From assembly GCF_001273835.1 (NCBI RefSeq), contig NZ_JHEI01000141.1, positions 1-64,000 on the forward strand: a stretch of DNA of 64,000 nucleotides. The letters are read 5' to 3'. Under the pieces are notes generated by a model. It worked only from the letters and a program-made list of their open reading frames with translations, searched no databases and was not told the DNA's origin. This document shows, one piece after another, positions 9,208 through 16,419 of the stretch. The translations under genes were made by a program, and so were the position numbers. Source of the DNA: Leucobacter celer subsp. astrifaciens (GTDB lineage: Bacteria > Actinomycetota > Actinomycetes > Actinomycetales > Microbacteriaceae). Position 1 is the stretch's first letter. Each line of letters opens with the position of its first letter.

Positions 9208-9933
9208 ATGCTGCTGAAAGCCGCCATCAACGGTGGTCGCCCCGTGGAGGAGCACCCCGCTGTTCCCCGCACGACCGAACAGATCGTCGAGGCGAGTCTC
9301 GCCGCGGTCGCGGCGGGCGCCGACGTCGTCCACGCGCACGTGATCGCGGATGACGGCGAGCAGACCATCCACCCGGATGCGGTGGGCGCCTGGGTGCGCG
9401 CCATGCGCGCCGCCGATCCCGGGATCGTCATCGGCACCACGACGGGGCTGTGGACGGTGTCCTCGCACGAGGAGCGCATGGCGAGCGTCGCGGCCTGGCC
9501 CGCCGACGCGCTGCCCGATTTCGCCTCGGTCGCGTTCTGCGAGGAGGGAGCCGCCGAGGCAGCCGAGCTGGTGCTCGAGCGCGGCATGATCCTGGAGTCC
9601 GCGGTGTGGTCGATGGACGATGTGCCGGCGCTGCTCGCCTCGTCGACGCTGCACCGCAACGTGCGCGTGCTCATCGAACCCGAGGTCGAGGATCCCGAAC
9701 TCGCCGTCGCGCAGTGCCGGGAGATCGCCGCGACGCTCCGTCGCGCGGGCGTGACCGCTCCGATCCTGTACCACGGCTACGACGAGACGGTCTGGCCGGT
9801 CGTCGAAGCCGCGATCGAGGATGGCTGCGAGACCAGGATCGGCTTCGAGGACGGGGTCACCATGCCCGACGGCTCCATGCCGCGGGACAACGCCGAGCTG
9901 GTGCGCGCGGTGCGCGAACTGGACCCTCGCTGA
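9208..9933 (+). CDS. Beta-keto acid cleavage enzyme (BKACE/KCE family), short form
   Basis: BKACE enzymes condense a beta-keto acid with acetyl-CoA and cleave it to acetoacetate and a new acyl-CoA (family knowledge). Visible signatures are KAAINGGR at the N-terminus, the zinc-binding pair His42-Ala-His44 in VVHAHV, and RIGFED near the C-terminus (about Arg210 and Glu214). At 241 residues it is shorter than the roughly 270-310 usual for the family. ATG 9208 is preceded by GGAAAGGA; a GTG 30 nt earlier lacks a site. It ends the transporter operon and points to breakdown of a keto acid made from the imported amine or amide. Confidence 0.82.
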   Translation: MLLKAAINGGRPVEEHPAVPRTTEQIVEASLAAVAAGADVVHAHVIADDGEQTIHPDAVGAWVRAMRAADPGIVIGTTTGLWTVSSHEERMASVAAWPADALPDFASVAFCEEGAAEAAELVLERGMILESAVWSMDDVPALLASSTLHRNVRVLIEPEVEDPELAVAQCREIAATLRRAGVTAPILYHGYDETVWPVVEAAIEDGCETRIGFEDGVTMPDGSMPRDNAELVRAVRELDPR

Positions 9934-9955
9934 CCGCTCCGCCGGGTTCACGCGC

Positions 9956-10003
9956 GCCCCTCTCACCCGAGCCGCTACCCTGGGGTACAGCGGTGAGAGG
10001 GGC
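9956..10003 (+). repeat. Inverted repeat between BKACE gene and Lrp gene
   Basis: GCCCCTCTCACC (9956-9967) pairs perfectly with GGTGAGAGGGGC (9992-10003). The enclosed 24 nt contain a second imperfect inverted repeat around CTACCCTGGGGTA. It ends 7 nt before the Lrp start, so it could be a terminator, an autoregulatory operator, or both. Confidence 0.6.
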
Positions 10004-10010
10004 GGGCGGC

Positions 10011-10487
10011 ATGCTGGACGATCTGGATCGGCGGCTCATCGAGATGCTCGCGCGCGACGGACGACGGAGCTTCGCCTCCCTCGCCGAAGAGCTGGGGGTC
10101 TCGCAGTCGACGGTGCGCACGCGTCTCGCGAAACTGCGGGAGGACGATGCGCTGCAGATCGTCGCACTGTGCAATGCGCTGCTGCTCGGCCACCAGGTCG
10201 TCCGCCTGCTGCTGCGAGTGCGAAATCTGACCCCGCGTTCCGTGGCGAACGGACTGCTCGGCATCAACCAGATCAACCACGTCGCGCTGGTCGCGGGATC
10301 CCACGACCTGTATCTCGAGGCGACCTGCCGAGATCAGCCGCAGCTCATCGACCTGATGGATGAGATCCGCCGGCACCCGGGCGTGGCCTCGATCCAGCCG
10401 ATCATCGTCACCTCTCTGGCCAAGGACTACACCTGGGAGGGGCTGCGCGGCACCGCCGGGCAGAGCATCAGCGACCCGGACGGCTGA
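10011..10487 (+). CDS. Lrp/AsnC-family transcriptional regulator
   Basis: A 158-residue one-domain-plus-HTH regulator. The AsnC-type winged helix is LDDLDRRLIEMLARDGRRSF...LAEELGVSQSTVRTRLAKL (residues 1-50), followed by a RAM/ligand-binding domain with VALVAGSHDLYLEATC. ATG 10011 follows a purine-rich stretch; an in-frame GTG at 9993 would lie inside the inverted repeat. It is codirectional with the transport/catabolic operon, 77 nt downstream, and is the natural candidate for its regulator. Its 3' end overlaps by 20 bp the 3' end of a second, convergent Lrp gene. Confidence 0.88.
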   Translation: MLDDLDRRLIEMLARDGRRSFASLAEELGVSQSTVRTRLAKLREDDALQIVALCNALLLGHQVVRLLLRVRNLTPRSVANGLLGINQINHVALVAGSHDLYLEATCRDQPQLIDLMDEIRRHPGVASIQPIIVTSLAKDYTWEGLRGTAGQSISDPDG

Positions 10488-10995
10488 GAAGCCGCCCCGC
10501 GCGATTCGCCGGGAGCGGCTCGCGGAAGCCCTGCCACAGGTACGTGTCCTTCATCACCTCGAGCACGGTGAGCGTCTCGAGGTCGGAGATGCCGCGAATC
10601 CTGCGCAGATCCTGCAGCACGATCTTGCCGAGCTCCTGCGCGTCCTGCGCGACCACGTCGAGAATGATGTCGTAGTAGCCGAGCGCGCACGCGACGTACT
10701 TCACCTGCGGATGATCCGCGATCTCCTGGGCGACGCGGGCGACGGGGACCTCGGAGACGCGGATGCCGATGTGGGCCGCGATCCCGCCGATCTTCGTCTC
10801 GTCGTACATTCCGGCGACGTAGATGATGCCGAGCGAGACGAGACGGTTGTACCGCTGCCTGACCGTGGGCTCCGAGAACCCGATCCGGCGGCCGATCTCC
10901 GAGAAGGAGAGACGGCCGTCCACGCGGAGCTCGTCGATGATGTCCCGGTCGACATCGTCGAGAAGGGCTTCCTCCTGCTGCTTCACCGCATCCAC
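10468..10995 (-). CDS. Lrp/AsnC-family transcriptional regulator
   Basis: A second AsnC-type regulator on the opposite strand, about 175 residues. The HTH region is LLDDVDRDIIDELRVDGRLS then FSEIGRRIGFSEPTVRQRYN, followed by the ligand domain with VACALGYYDIILDVVAQD. The start is uncertain: GTG codons at 10995 and 10986 fit the domain boundary, and the open frame continues upstream to 11139 without conservation. It shares its upstream region with dnaX. It is not closely similar to its convergent neighbour, so this is not a recent duplication. Confidence 0.86.
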   Translation of the reverse strand: MDAVKQQEEALLDDVDRDIIDELRVDGRLSFSEIGRRIGFSEPTVRQRYNRLVSLGIIYVAGMYDETKIGGIAAHIGIRVSEVPVARVAQEIADHPQVKYVACALGYYDIILDVVAQDAQELGKIVLQDLRRIRGISDLETLTVLEVMKDTYLWQGFREPLPANRAGRLLSRPGR

Positions 10996-11133
10996 GGCAT
11001 CAGTGTACCTTCGGCGTTCTCTCCCGGGTGCCGGATCGCGGTCCGACGGGGCGCGAGAACGTTTTCCTCGGCTCGCGATCGAGCCCCGCGAGCCGGTCGG
11101 AGCGACTTCGGGCCGAATGTCGGGGGTCGCCGG

Positions 11134-11139
11134 TAGCAT
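11134..11139 (+). promoter_or_regulatory. Putative -10 element of dnaX (leaderless)
   Basis: TAGCAT lies 7 nt before GTG 11147 with no Shine-Dalgarno sequence between. It overlaps an in-frame ATG at 11138, which argues that the GTG is the real start. Confidence 0.4.
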
Positions 11140-11146
11140 GGACCCC

Positions 11147-14125
11147 GTGGTTGCCGCACTGTATCGCCGTTATCGGCCAGAAACGTTCACCGAGATGATC
11201 GGTCAGTCGCAGGTGACCGAACCGCTCATGACGGCCCTGCGCACCGGACGCATCGGCCATGCCTACCTCTTCAGCGGCCCGCGCGGCTGCGGCAAGACCA
11301 CTTCGGCCCGGATCCTGGCGCGCTGCCTCAACTGCGCCGAGGGACCCACCGACACCCCGTGCGGCACCTGCCCCAGCTGCGTGGAGCTGAGCCGGGACGG
11401 CGGGGGATCGCTCGACGTCGTGGAGATCGACGCCGCGAGCCACGGCGGCGTCGACGATGCGCGCGACCTGCGCGAGCGCGCCGTATTCGCACCCGCCCGC
11501 GACCGCTACAAGATATTCATCATCGACGAGGCCCACATGGTCACGGCGGCCGGCTTCAACGCGCTGCTCAAGATCGTCGAGGAGCCGCCGCCCCACGTGA
11601 AGTTCGTCTTCGCCACCACCGAACCCGACAAGGTCATCGGCACGATCCGCTCGCGCACCCATCACTACCCGTTCCGGCTCATCGCGCCCGGTGCGCTCAT
11701 CGACTACGTGCAGTCGCTCTGCGACAGCGAGGGCGTGCAGGTCGAGCCGGGCGTGCTGCCGCTCGTGGTGCGGGCCGGCGGCGGCTCGCCACGAGACACC
11801 CTCTCGATCCTCGACCAGCTCATCGCGGGTTCCGAGGGCGACCTGGTCTCCGCCGAGCGCGCGGCCGGGCTGCTCGGCTTCACGCACGCCGAACTGCTCG
11901 ACGACGCGGTCGCGGCGTTCGGCGCCCACGATCCCGCCGCGGTGTTCCGCGCCACGGACCGAGTGGTGCAGACGGGGCAGGATCCCCGGCGCTTCGTCGA
12001 GGATCTGCTGGAGCGCCTGCGCGACCTCATCGTCGTGAGCGCCACCACGGTCGACGGCGCGGCGGCGGTGTTCCGGGGAGTGCCGCAGGACCAGCTCACG
12101 CGCATGTTCGAGCAGGCCCAGAGCTTCGGACCCGGTGAGCTGTCGCGCATCGCGGACGTGGTGAGCGGTGCGCTCGACAAGATGGCCGGGGCCACCGCTC
12201 CCAGGCTGCAACTCGAACTGATGGTGGCCCGCGCGCTCGTGCAGAGCGGAACGCCGCAGACTCCGGCGGCAGCACCGGCGGGTCGCGCCGCCACCGCGCC
12301 ACCGGCCGCCTCGCAGACGGAGCGCACGCAGCAGGCCGCTCGGCCGGCCGGCGCCAACGGTGCCGCGGGGCCGCGGGTCGGCGCTCCGGGGCCGGTCGCG
12401 GCACCGCCGGCACCGCGGCCCGACCCGCTCGCGGCCCTCGCCGCAGCGCGCAGCGCGGTGAACGAGCCGCAGGCTGCAGAGGCAGAGCGGGTCCAGTCGC
12501 AGCAGCAACCGCAGCCCGCGGCCGATCCGGGGCCGCAGGCGCCGAACGCAGCCGAGACCGCGGCCTCGATCCGGAGCTTCCTGCGCGAGGACCCGGCCGG
12601 TGCCGCGCTCCAGCAGGGCGCATCGGATCCTCAGGCCGAGCAAGCGCCGCGACCGGCCGAGCAGCCCCCTGCGAGCTCGTCGGCTCCGAGTCCCTCGGCT
12701 CCGAGCTCTTCAGGGCCGAGTTCTTCGGGGCCGAGTTCTGCGGCTCCGGGTTCTTCGGCCGAGCGCCATCCGAACGAGGCCGCGGCCTCCTTCGGGAGGC
12801 CCATCTCGGACGTGCTCAGCGCGGCCGACATCGCGAGTATCGGCTCCGAGCCGCCCGCGCCGGTTCGGGCCGCTCCGCAGCCGCCCGAATCGCCCGGACC
12901 CGAAGCCCCCGAGGCCCCGGCCCCGGGCGCAGCATCCGCGCAGGCTCCTGCTCCCGAGCCCGACGGGGCGCCCGCCCTCGATCAGCCTTCGGAGACGGCG
13001 GACGATTCCGCGGAGCACGACGAAGCAGCCTCCGGCGGGTTCGACGACCTGGTCGAACTCTGGCCCGAGCTGCTCGAGGAGATCCTGCAGCAGGACCGCG
13101 ACGCCTGGAACGCCGTGCGCGCTGTGACGCCGCTCGCGCTGGAGGGCGACGTGCTCAGCGTCGGGCTCGCCTCGCAGTCCGACCTGGCCGCGTTCAAGGC
13201 CGCGGGTGCCGGACCGCTTCGCGATACGATCCACGCCGCCATCGGCGTGAGCGTGAAGTACGTGCCGAAGCGCGTCGCCGCGCGCGAGGGCGCCGCGCCG
13301 GGCGAAGGCCCGGGCGGACAGCAGCGGCCACCGCAGCCCGACGCAGAGGAGCCTCACCGAGCCGGCCCAACCGATGCGCCCGCGGTCGACATGAGCGACC
13401 CCGTGCAGCGTGCCGCCGCGAGGCTGAGCGCGCTCGGTCCGGCCCTCGCCGCGCCGGGCTGGGCGGGGCCGGTTCCCGCCGAACCCGCGACGACCGCCGT
13501 CTCCGATGAGGCGCGGCCCGATCCCGAACCGGGCGATCGAGCAGCAGCCGATCGGGAGCCCGTCGCGCCGAGCGGGCCGGTGCCGAACCCGGCGGGTGAG
13601 CACCCCTCGGATCCGAAGCGGCCCGAGACGAGCGAGTTCAGTGCCGCGGTCGCGGAACAGGCGCATCCGGCAGACGCGACGGAAACGGCGAGGCCGGCGG
13701 GGTCCGGTGCCTCCGACGACAGTGCTTACGGTGATGGCGCCTATGACGACGGCGCCGACGGTGCCTACGGCGACTCCGACCCGTACGACGACCCCTACGA
13801 GGGCGGCGATCCCTACGCCGGCGCGAGCGGCAGCGCCGCGATCCCGGCCGCCGCACCTCCCGCGGCTGCTGCACCGACGGTCGCCGCGTCCGCACCGGCG
13901 TCTTCCGCACCGGCGTCCTCCGCACCGGCGTCCTCCACACCTGTGCCGCCGGCACCGGTGGCCGCCGGCGGGTCCGACTCGGATGGCCCCGCGGCCGGGG
14001 CACCCGGCGATCCCGCGCAGCCGAAGCGCGCCGCCCCCGCCTTCACCCGGTACGGCGAGGCCGTCGTGCGAGAGGTCCTCGGTGCGAGATTCCTCGAGGA
14101 GCGCCCACTCCCTCCGAGCCAATGA
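11147..14125 (+). CDS. dnaX: DNA polymerase III subunits gamma/tau
   Basis: Clamp-loader ATPase of the replicative polymerase. The opening VVAALYRRYRPETF is typical. Walker A GPRGCGKTT, a four-cysteine zinc module (CLNCAEGPTDTPCGTCPSC), Walker B with IIDEAHM, sensor 1 FATTEPDKV and the arginine-finger segment SRTHHYPFR are all present in the first 190 residues. The protein is long (992 residues from GTG 11147; ATG 11138 would add three). After about residue 370 it becomes Ala/Pro/Ser-rich and disordered, interrupted by an ordered tau-like block (about 630-720), and near the end has an acidic Tyr/Asp/Gly-rich segment. No slippery A-run for a gamma frameshift was seen. Confidence 0.95.
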   Translation: MVAALYRRYRPETFTEMIGQSQVTEPLMTALRTGRIGHAYLFSGPRGCGKTTSARILARCLNCAEGPTDTPCGTCPSCVELSRDGGGSLDVVEIDAASHGGVDDARDLRERAVFAPARDRYKIFIIDEAHMVTAAGFNALLKIVEEPPPHVKFVFATTEPDKVIGTIRSRTHHYPFRLIAPGALIDYVQSLCDSEGVQVEPGVLPLVVRAGGGSPRDTLSILDQLIAGSEGDLVSAERAAGLLGFTHAELLDDAVAAFGAHDPAAVFRATDRVVQTGQDPRRFVEDLLERLRDLIVVSATTVDGAAAVFRGVPQDQLTRMFEQAQSFGPGELSRIADVVSGALDKMAGATAPRLQLELMVARALVQSGTPQTPAAAPAGRAATAPPAASQTERTQQAARPAGANGAAGPRVGAPGPVAAPPAPRPDPLAALAAARSAVNEPQAAEAERVQSQQQPQPAADPGPQAPNAAETAASIRSFLREDPAGAALQQGASDPQAEQAPRPAEQPPASSSAPSPSAPSSSGPSSSGPSSAAPGSSAERHPNEAAASFGRPISDVLSAADIASIGSEPPAPVRAAPQPPESPGPEAPEAPAPGAASAQAPAPEPDGAPALDQPSETADDSAEHDEAASGGFDDLVELWPELLEEILQQDRDAWNAVRAVTPLALEGDVLSVGLASQSDLAAFKAAGAGPLRDTIHAAIGVSVKYVPKRVAAREGAAPGEGPGGQQRPPQPDAEEPHRAGPTDAPAVDMSDPVQRAAARLSALGPALAAPGWAGPVPAEPATTAVSDEARPDPEPGDRAAADREPVAPSGPVPNPAGEHPSDPKRPETSEFSAAVAEQAHPADATETARPAGSGASDDSAYGDGAYDDGADGAYGDSDPYDDPYEGGDPYAGASGSAAIPAAAPPAAAAPTVAASAPASSAPASSAPASSTPVPPAPVAAGGSDSDGPAAGAPGDPAQPKRAAPAFTRYGEAVVREVLGARFLEERPLPPSQ

Positions 14126-14195
14126 CGGGCACTGCGCCTGACCGCGCTGCGCCGCCCCACCCGCCCACAGCAGACCGATTCCGCGAGGAGACACC

Positions 14196-14801
14196 GTGTA
14201 CGACGGCATCGTCCAAGACCTGATCGACGAGTTCGGCAGGCTGCCCGGCATCGGTCCGAAGTCGGCGCAGCGCATCGCCTTCCACATTCTGCAGACGCAG
14301 AACTTCGACGTCTCGCGCCTCGCCGAGCTGCTCTCCGAAGTGCGCGAGAAGGTGCGCTTCTGCGAGGTGTGCGGCAACATCACCGAGCAGGAGCGGTGCT
14401 CGATCTGCCGCGATCCTCGGCGCGACCAGACCCTCATCTGCGTCGTAGAGGAGCCCAAGGACGTGGTCGCGATCGAGCGCACCCGGCAGTTCCGAGGCCT
14501 CTACCACGTGCTGGGCGGCGCGATCAGCCCGATCGACGGCATCGGCCCGGACGACCTCAGCATCCCCGCCCTCATGCGCCGACTGAACGCGGGAACCGGC
14601 GATGAGGCGGTGCGAGAGGTGATCCTCGCCACCGACCCGAACCTCGAGGGCGAGGCGACGGCCGCATATCTCTCGCGTCTGCTCACGAGCATCGAGGTGC
14701 CCGTGTCGCGCCTCGCCTCGGGCCTGCCGGTGGGCGGCGATCTCGAGTTCGCCGACGAGGTGACCCTCGGTCGTGCCTTCGAGGGGCGTCGCAAAGTCTA
14801 G
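14196..14801 (+). CDS. recR: Recombination mediator protein RecR
   Basis: Works with RecO/RecF to load RecA on single-stranded gaps. The 201-residue protein is full length: helix-hairpin-helix [17 protein letters not shown], zinc finger [16 protein letters not shown], and Toprim domain starting [15 protein letters not shown] with [19 protein letters not shown] 14196 has GAGGAGA upstream. It follows dnaX by 70 nt, the usual actinobacterial pairing; lysC and asd, its usual further neighbours, are displaced by about 5 kb. Confidence 0.97.
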   Translation: MYDGIVQDLIDEFGRLPGIGPKSAQRIAFHILQTQNFDVSRLAELLSEVREKVRFCEVCGNITEQERCSICRDPRRDQTLICVVEEPKDVVAIERTRQFRGLYHVLGGAISPIDGIGPDDLSIPALMRRLNAGTGDEAVREVILATDPNLEGEATAAYLSRLLTSIEVPVSRLASGLPVGGDLEFADEVTLGRAFEGRRKV

Positions 14802-14822
14802 AGATCCACGTCAGATCAGCAG

Positions 14823-14865
14823 CGCCCGCCCCGGGCGGTGCAGCAGCGCCGTACCGCACGGCGCT
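14823..14865 (+). terminator. Two hairpins after recR
   Basis: CGCCCG/CGGGCG with a 3-nt loop (14823-14837) is followed by AGCGCCGT/ACGGCGCT with a 5-nt loop (14845-14865). They start 22 nt after recR and precede the proposed hen1 promoter, consistent with a transcription break there. Confidence 0.45.
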
Positions 14866-14902
14866 CGGTCCCCGCCCTGCGGAGCACGCACCGAGCGACT
14901 GG

Positions 14903-14908
14903 TATCGT
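14903..14908 (+). promoter_or_regulatory. Putative -10 element of the hen1-pnkp operon
   Basis: TATCGT would give a transcript start near 14915 and a leader of about 23 nt carrying GAGAGGAA before ATG 14938. No clear -35 hexamer is visible. Confidence 0.3.
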
Positions 14909-14937
14909 TCCACGAGGGCGACGCGAGAGGAACGCAG

Positions 14938-16419
14938 ATGCTGGTGACGCTGAGCTACGAACCCGGGATGCGACTCGAGAACGGGGCGGCTACCGCGTCC
15001 GAGTCCCACGCAGCGGACGCCACTGCGCTCAGCCATCTTCTCCGCAAGCACCCGGAGCGCGTTCAGACGTTCTCGGCACCCGTGGGCGACATCCACGTCT
15101 TCTACCCCGAGGTGACCCCCGAGCGCTGCACCGTCGCCATGCTGCTCGAGGTGGATCCGGTCGGGCTCGTCCGCAGCAAGCGGTTTCGCGGCGACCCGAT
15201 GTCGCTCGGGCACTACGTGAACGATCGTCCCTACGCGGCTTCCAGCATGCTCGCCGTCGCGATCGGAACGGTGTTTCGATCGGCGATGAGCGGCCGGAGC
15301 GAAGCCTTCCCCGAACTGGCTGCGTCTCCCATGCCGCTGCACATCGAGATTCCGGTCGTGTCCGCGGGAGGCAACCAGAGGGATCTCGCCCGACGGCTCT
15401 TCGAGGGGTGCGGCTGGCAGTACGCGGAGGACGTCGTTCCACTCGACCCCGCGTTCCCGGAGTGGGGAGCGTCGCGGTACCGATCGGTGGAACTGCGAGG
15501 GATCGTTCCGCTCTCGCACGCACTGCGCCAGCTCTACGTGCTGCTGCCCGTGCTCGACGACTCCAAGCACTACTGGGTGGGCGACGCCGAGGTCGAGAAG
15601 CTAACGCGAGCGGGAGACGGGTGGTTGGCGACCCACCCTGAGCGCGAGCTGATCACTCGCCGCTATCTCCTCAATCAGCGCGATCTCGTCGCCAGGTCGG
15701 AGGCTGCGCAAGATCTCGCTCCCGAGGACCCGGCCCGCGATGAGGCCTCCGCGGTGAGACCGCAGACGGTCACCGGCACCCGGGAGCAACCCGATGCTGC
15801 AACGCAGGGTGTCCCGCTCCGGATCCAGCGGGCAGAGGCGGTGCTTGACGTGCTGCACGAGGTGCGTGCGCACACGGTGATCGACATGGGGTGCGGCCCC
15901 GGCGCCCTGCTGACGAGGCTGGCGGGGGACCGATCCTTCACGCGGATCGTCGGCAGCGATGTCTCCGCCCGCTCGCTCGAGCAGGCGGCAAGAGCTCTGA
16001 AGCTCGACCGTGCCTCGGATGTCCAGCGGGAGCGCATCGAACTCCTCCACGGCTCGGTGGTCTACCGCGACACGCGACTGCAGGGCTTCGACGCCATGGT
16101 GCTGATGGAGGTCATCGAGCACGTCGATCCCTCGCGCCTGGACGCGCTGGAGGACTCCGTCTTCGTCTGCGCGCGGCCGGGCGCGGTGATCGTGACCACC
16201 CCGAACGTCGAGTACAACCGCCTGTACCCGGACCTCGAGCACGGCGGCGCGCGCCACGACGACCACCGCTTCGAGTGGACCCGCGCCGAGTTCCGGGCCT
16301 GGGCGGAGGGCGTCGCGGAGCGCCGCGGCTACTCCGTCGGGTTCCGGCCGATCGGCGGCGAGCATCCCGACTGCGGCGCACCGACCCAACTGGCGCTCTT
16401 CCGAAGGGAGGCCGCGTGA
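14938..16419 (+). CDS. hen1: 3'-terminal RNA ribose 2'-O-methyltransferase Hen1 (bacterial)
   Basis: Methylates the 2'-OH of the 3'-terminal nucleotide at a broken RNA before the break is sealed; in characterised pairs the N-terminal half also activates the ligase of Pnkp (family knowledge). The 493-residue protein has the bacterial N-terminal region MLVTLSYEPG...FYPEVTPERCTVAMLLEVDPVGLVR and a C-terminal SAM-dependent domain: DMGCGPGALLTRL near 315, the metal-binding EVIEH near 390 and HRFEWTRAEF near 442, which supply the two Glu and two His expected. Ribosome binding site GAGAGGAA supports ATG 14938. Its TGA overlaps the ATG of pnkp by one base. Confidence 0.94.
   Translation: MLVTLSYEPGMRLENGAATASESHAADATALSHLLRKHPERVQTFSAPVGDIHVFYPEVTPERCTVAMLLEVDPVGLVRSKRFRGDPMSLGHYVNDRPYAASSMLAVAIGTVFRSAMSGRSEAFPELAASPMPLHIEIPVVSAGGNQRDLARRLFEGCGWQYAEDVVPLDPAFPEWGASRYRSVELRGIVPLSHALRQLYVLLPVLDDSKHYWVGDAEVEKLTRAGDGWLATHPERELITRRYLLNQRDLVARSEAAQDLAPEDPARDEASAVRPQTVTGTREQPDAATQGVPLRIQRAEAVLDVLHEVRAHTVIDMGCGPGALLTRLAGDRSFTRIVGSDVSARSLEQAARALKLDRASDVQRERIELLHGSVVYRDTRLQGFDAMVLMEVIEHVDPSRLDALEDSVFVCARPGAVIVTTPNVEYNRLYPDLEHGGARHDDHRFEWTRAEFRAWAEGVAERRGYSVGFRPIGGEHPDCGAPTQLALFRREAA

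Noticed and set aside
10011..10995. Duplication of one Lrp gene
   Set aside because: The two HTH and ligand domains differ throughout; similarity is at family level only.
12710..14482. A 590-codon frame antisense to dnaX and recR
   Set aside because: It is Arg/Gly-rich, covers two well-supported genes and has no motif or ribosome binding site.
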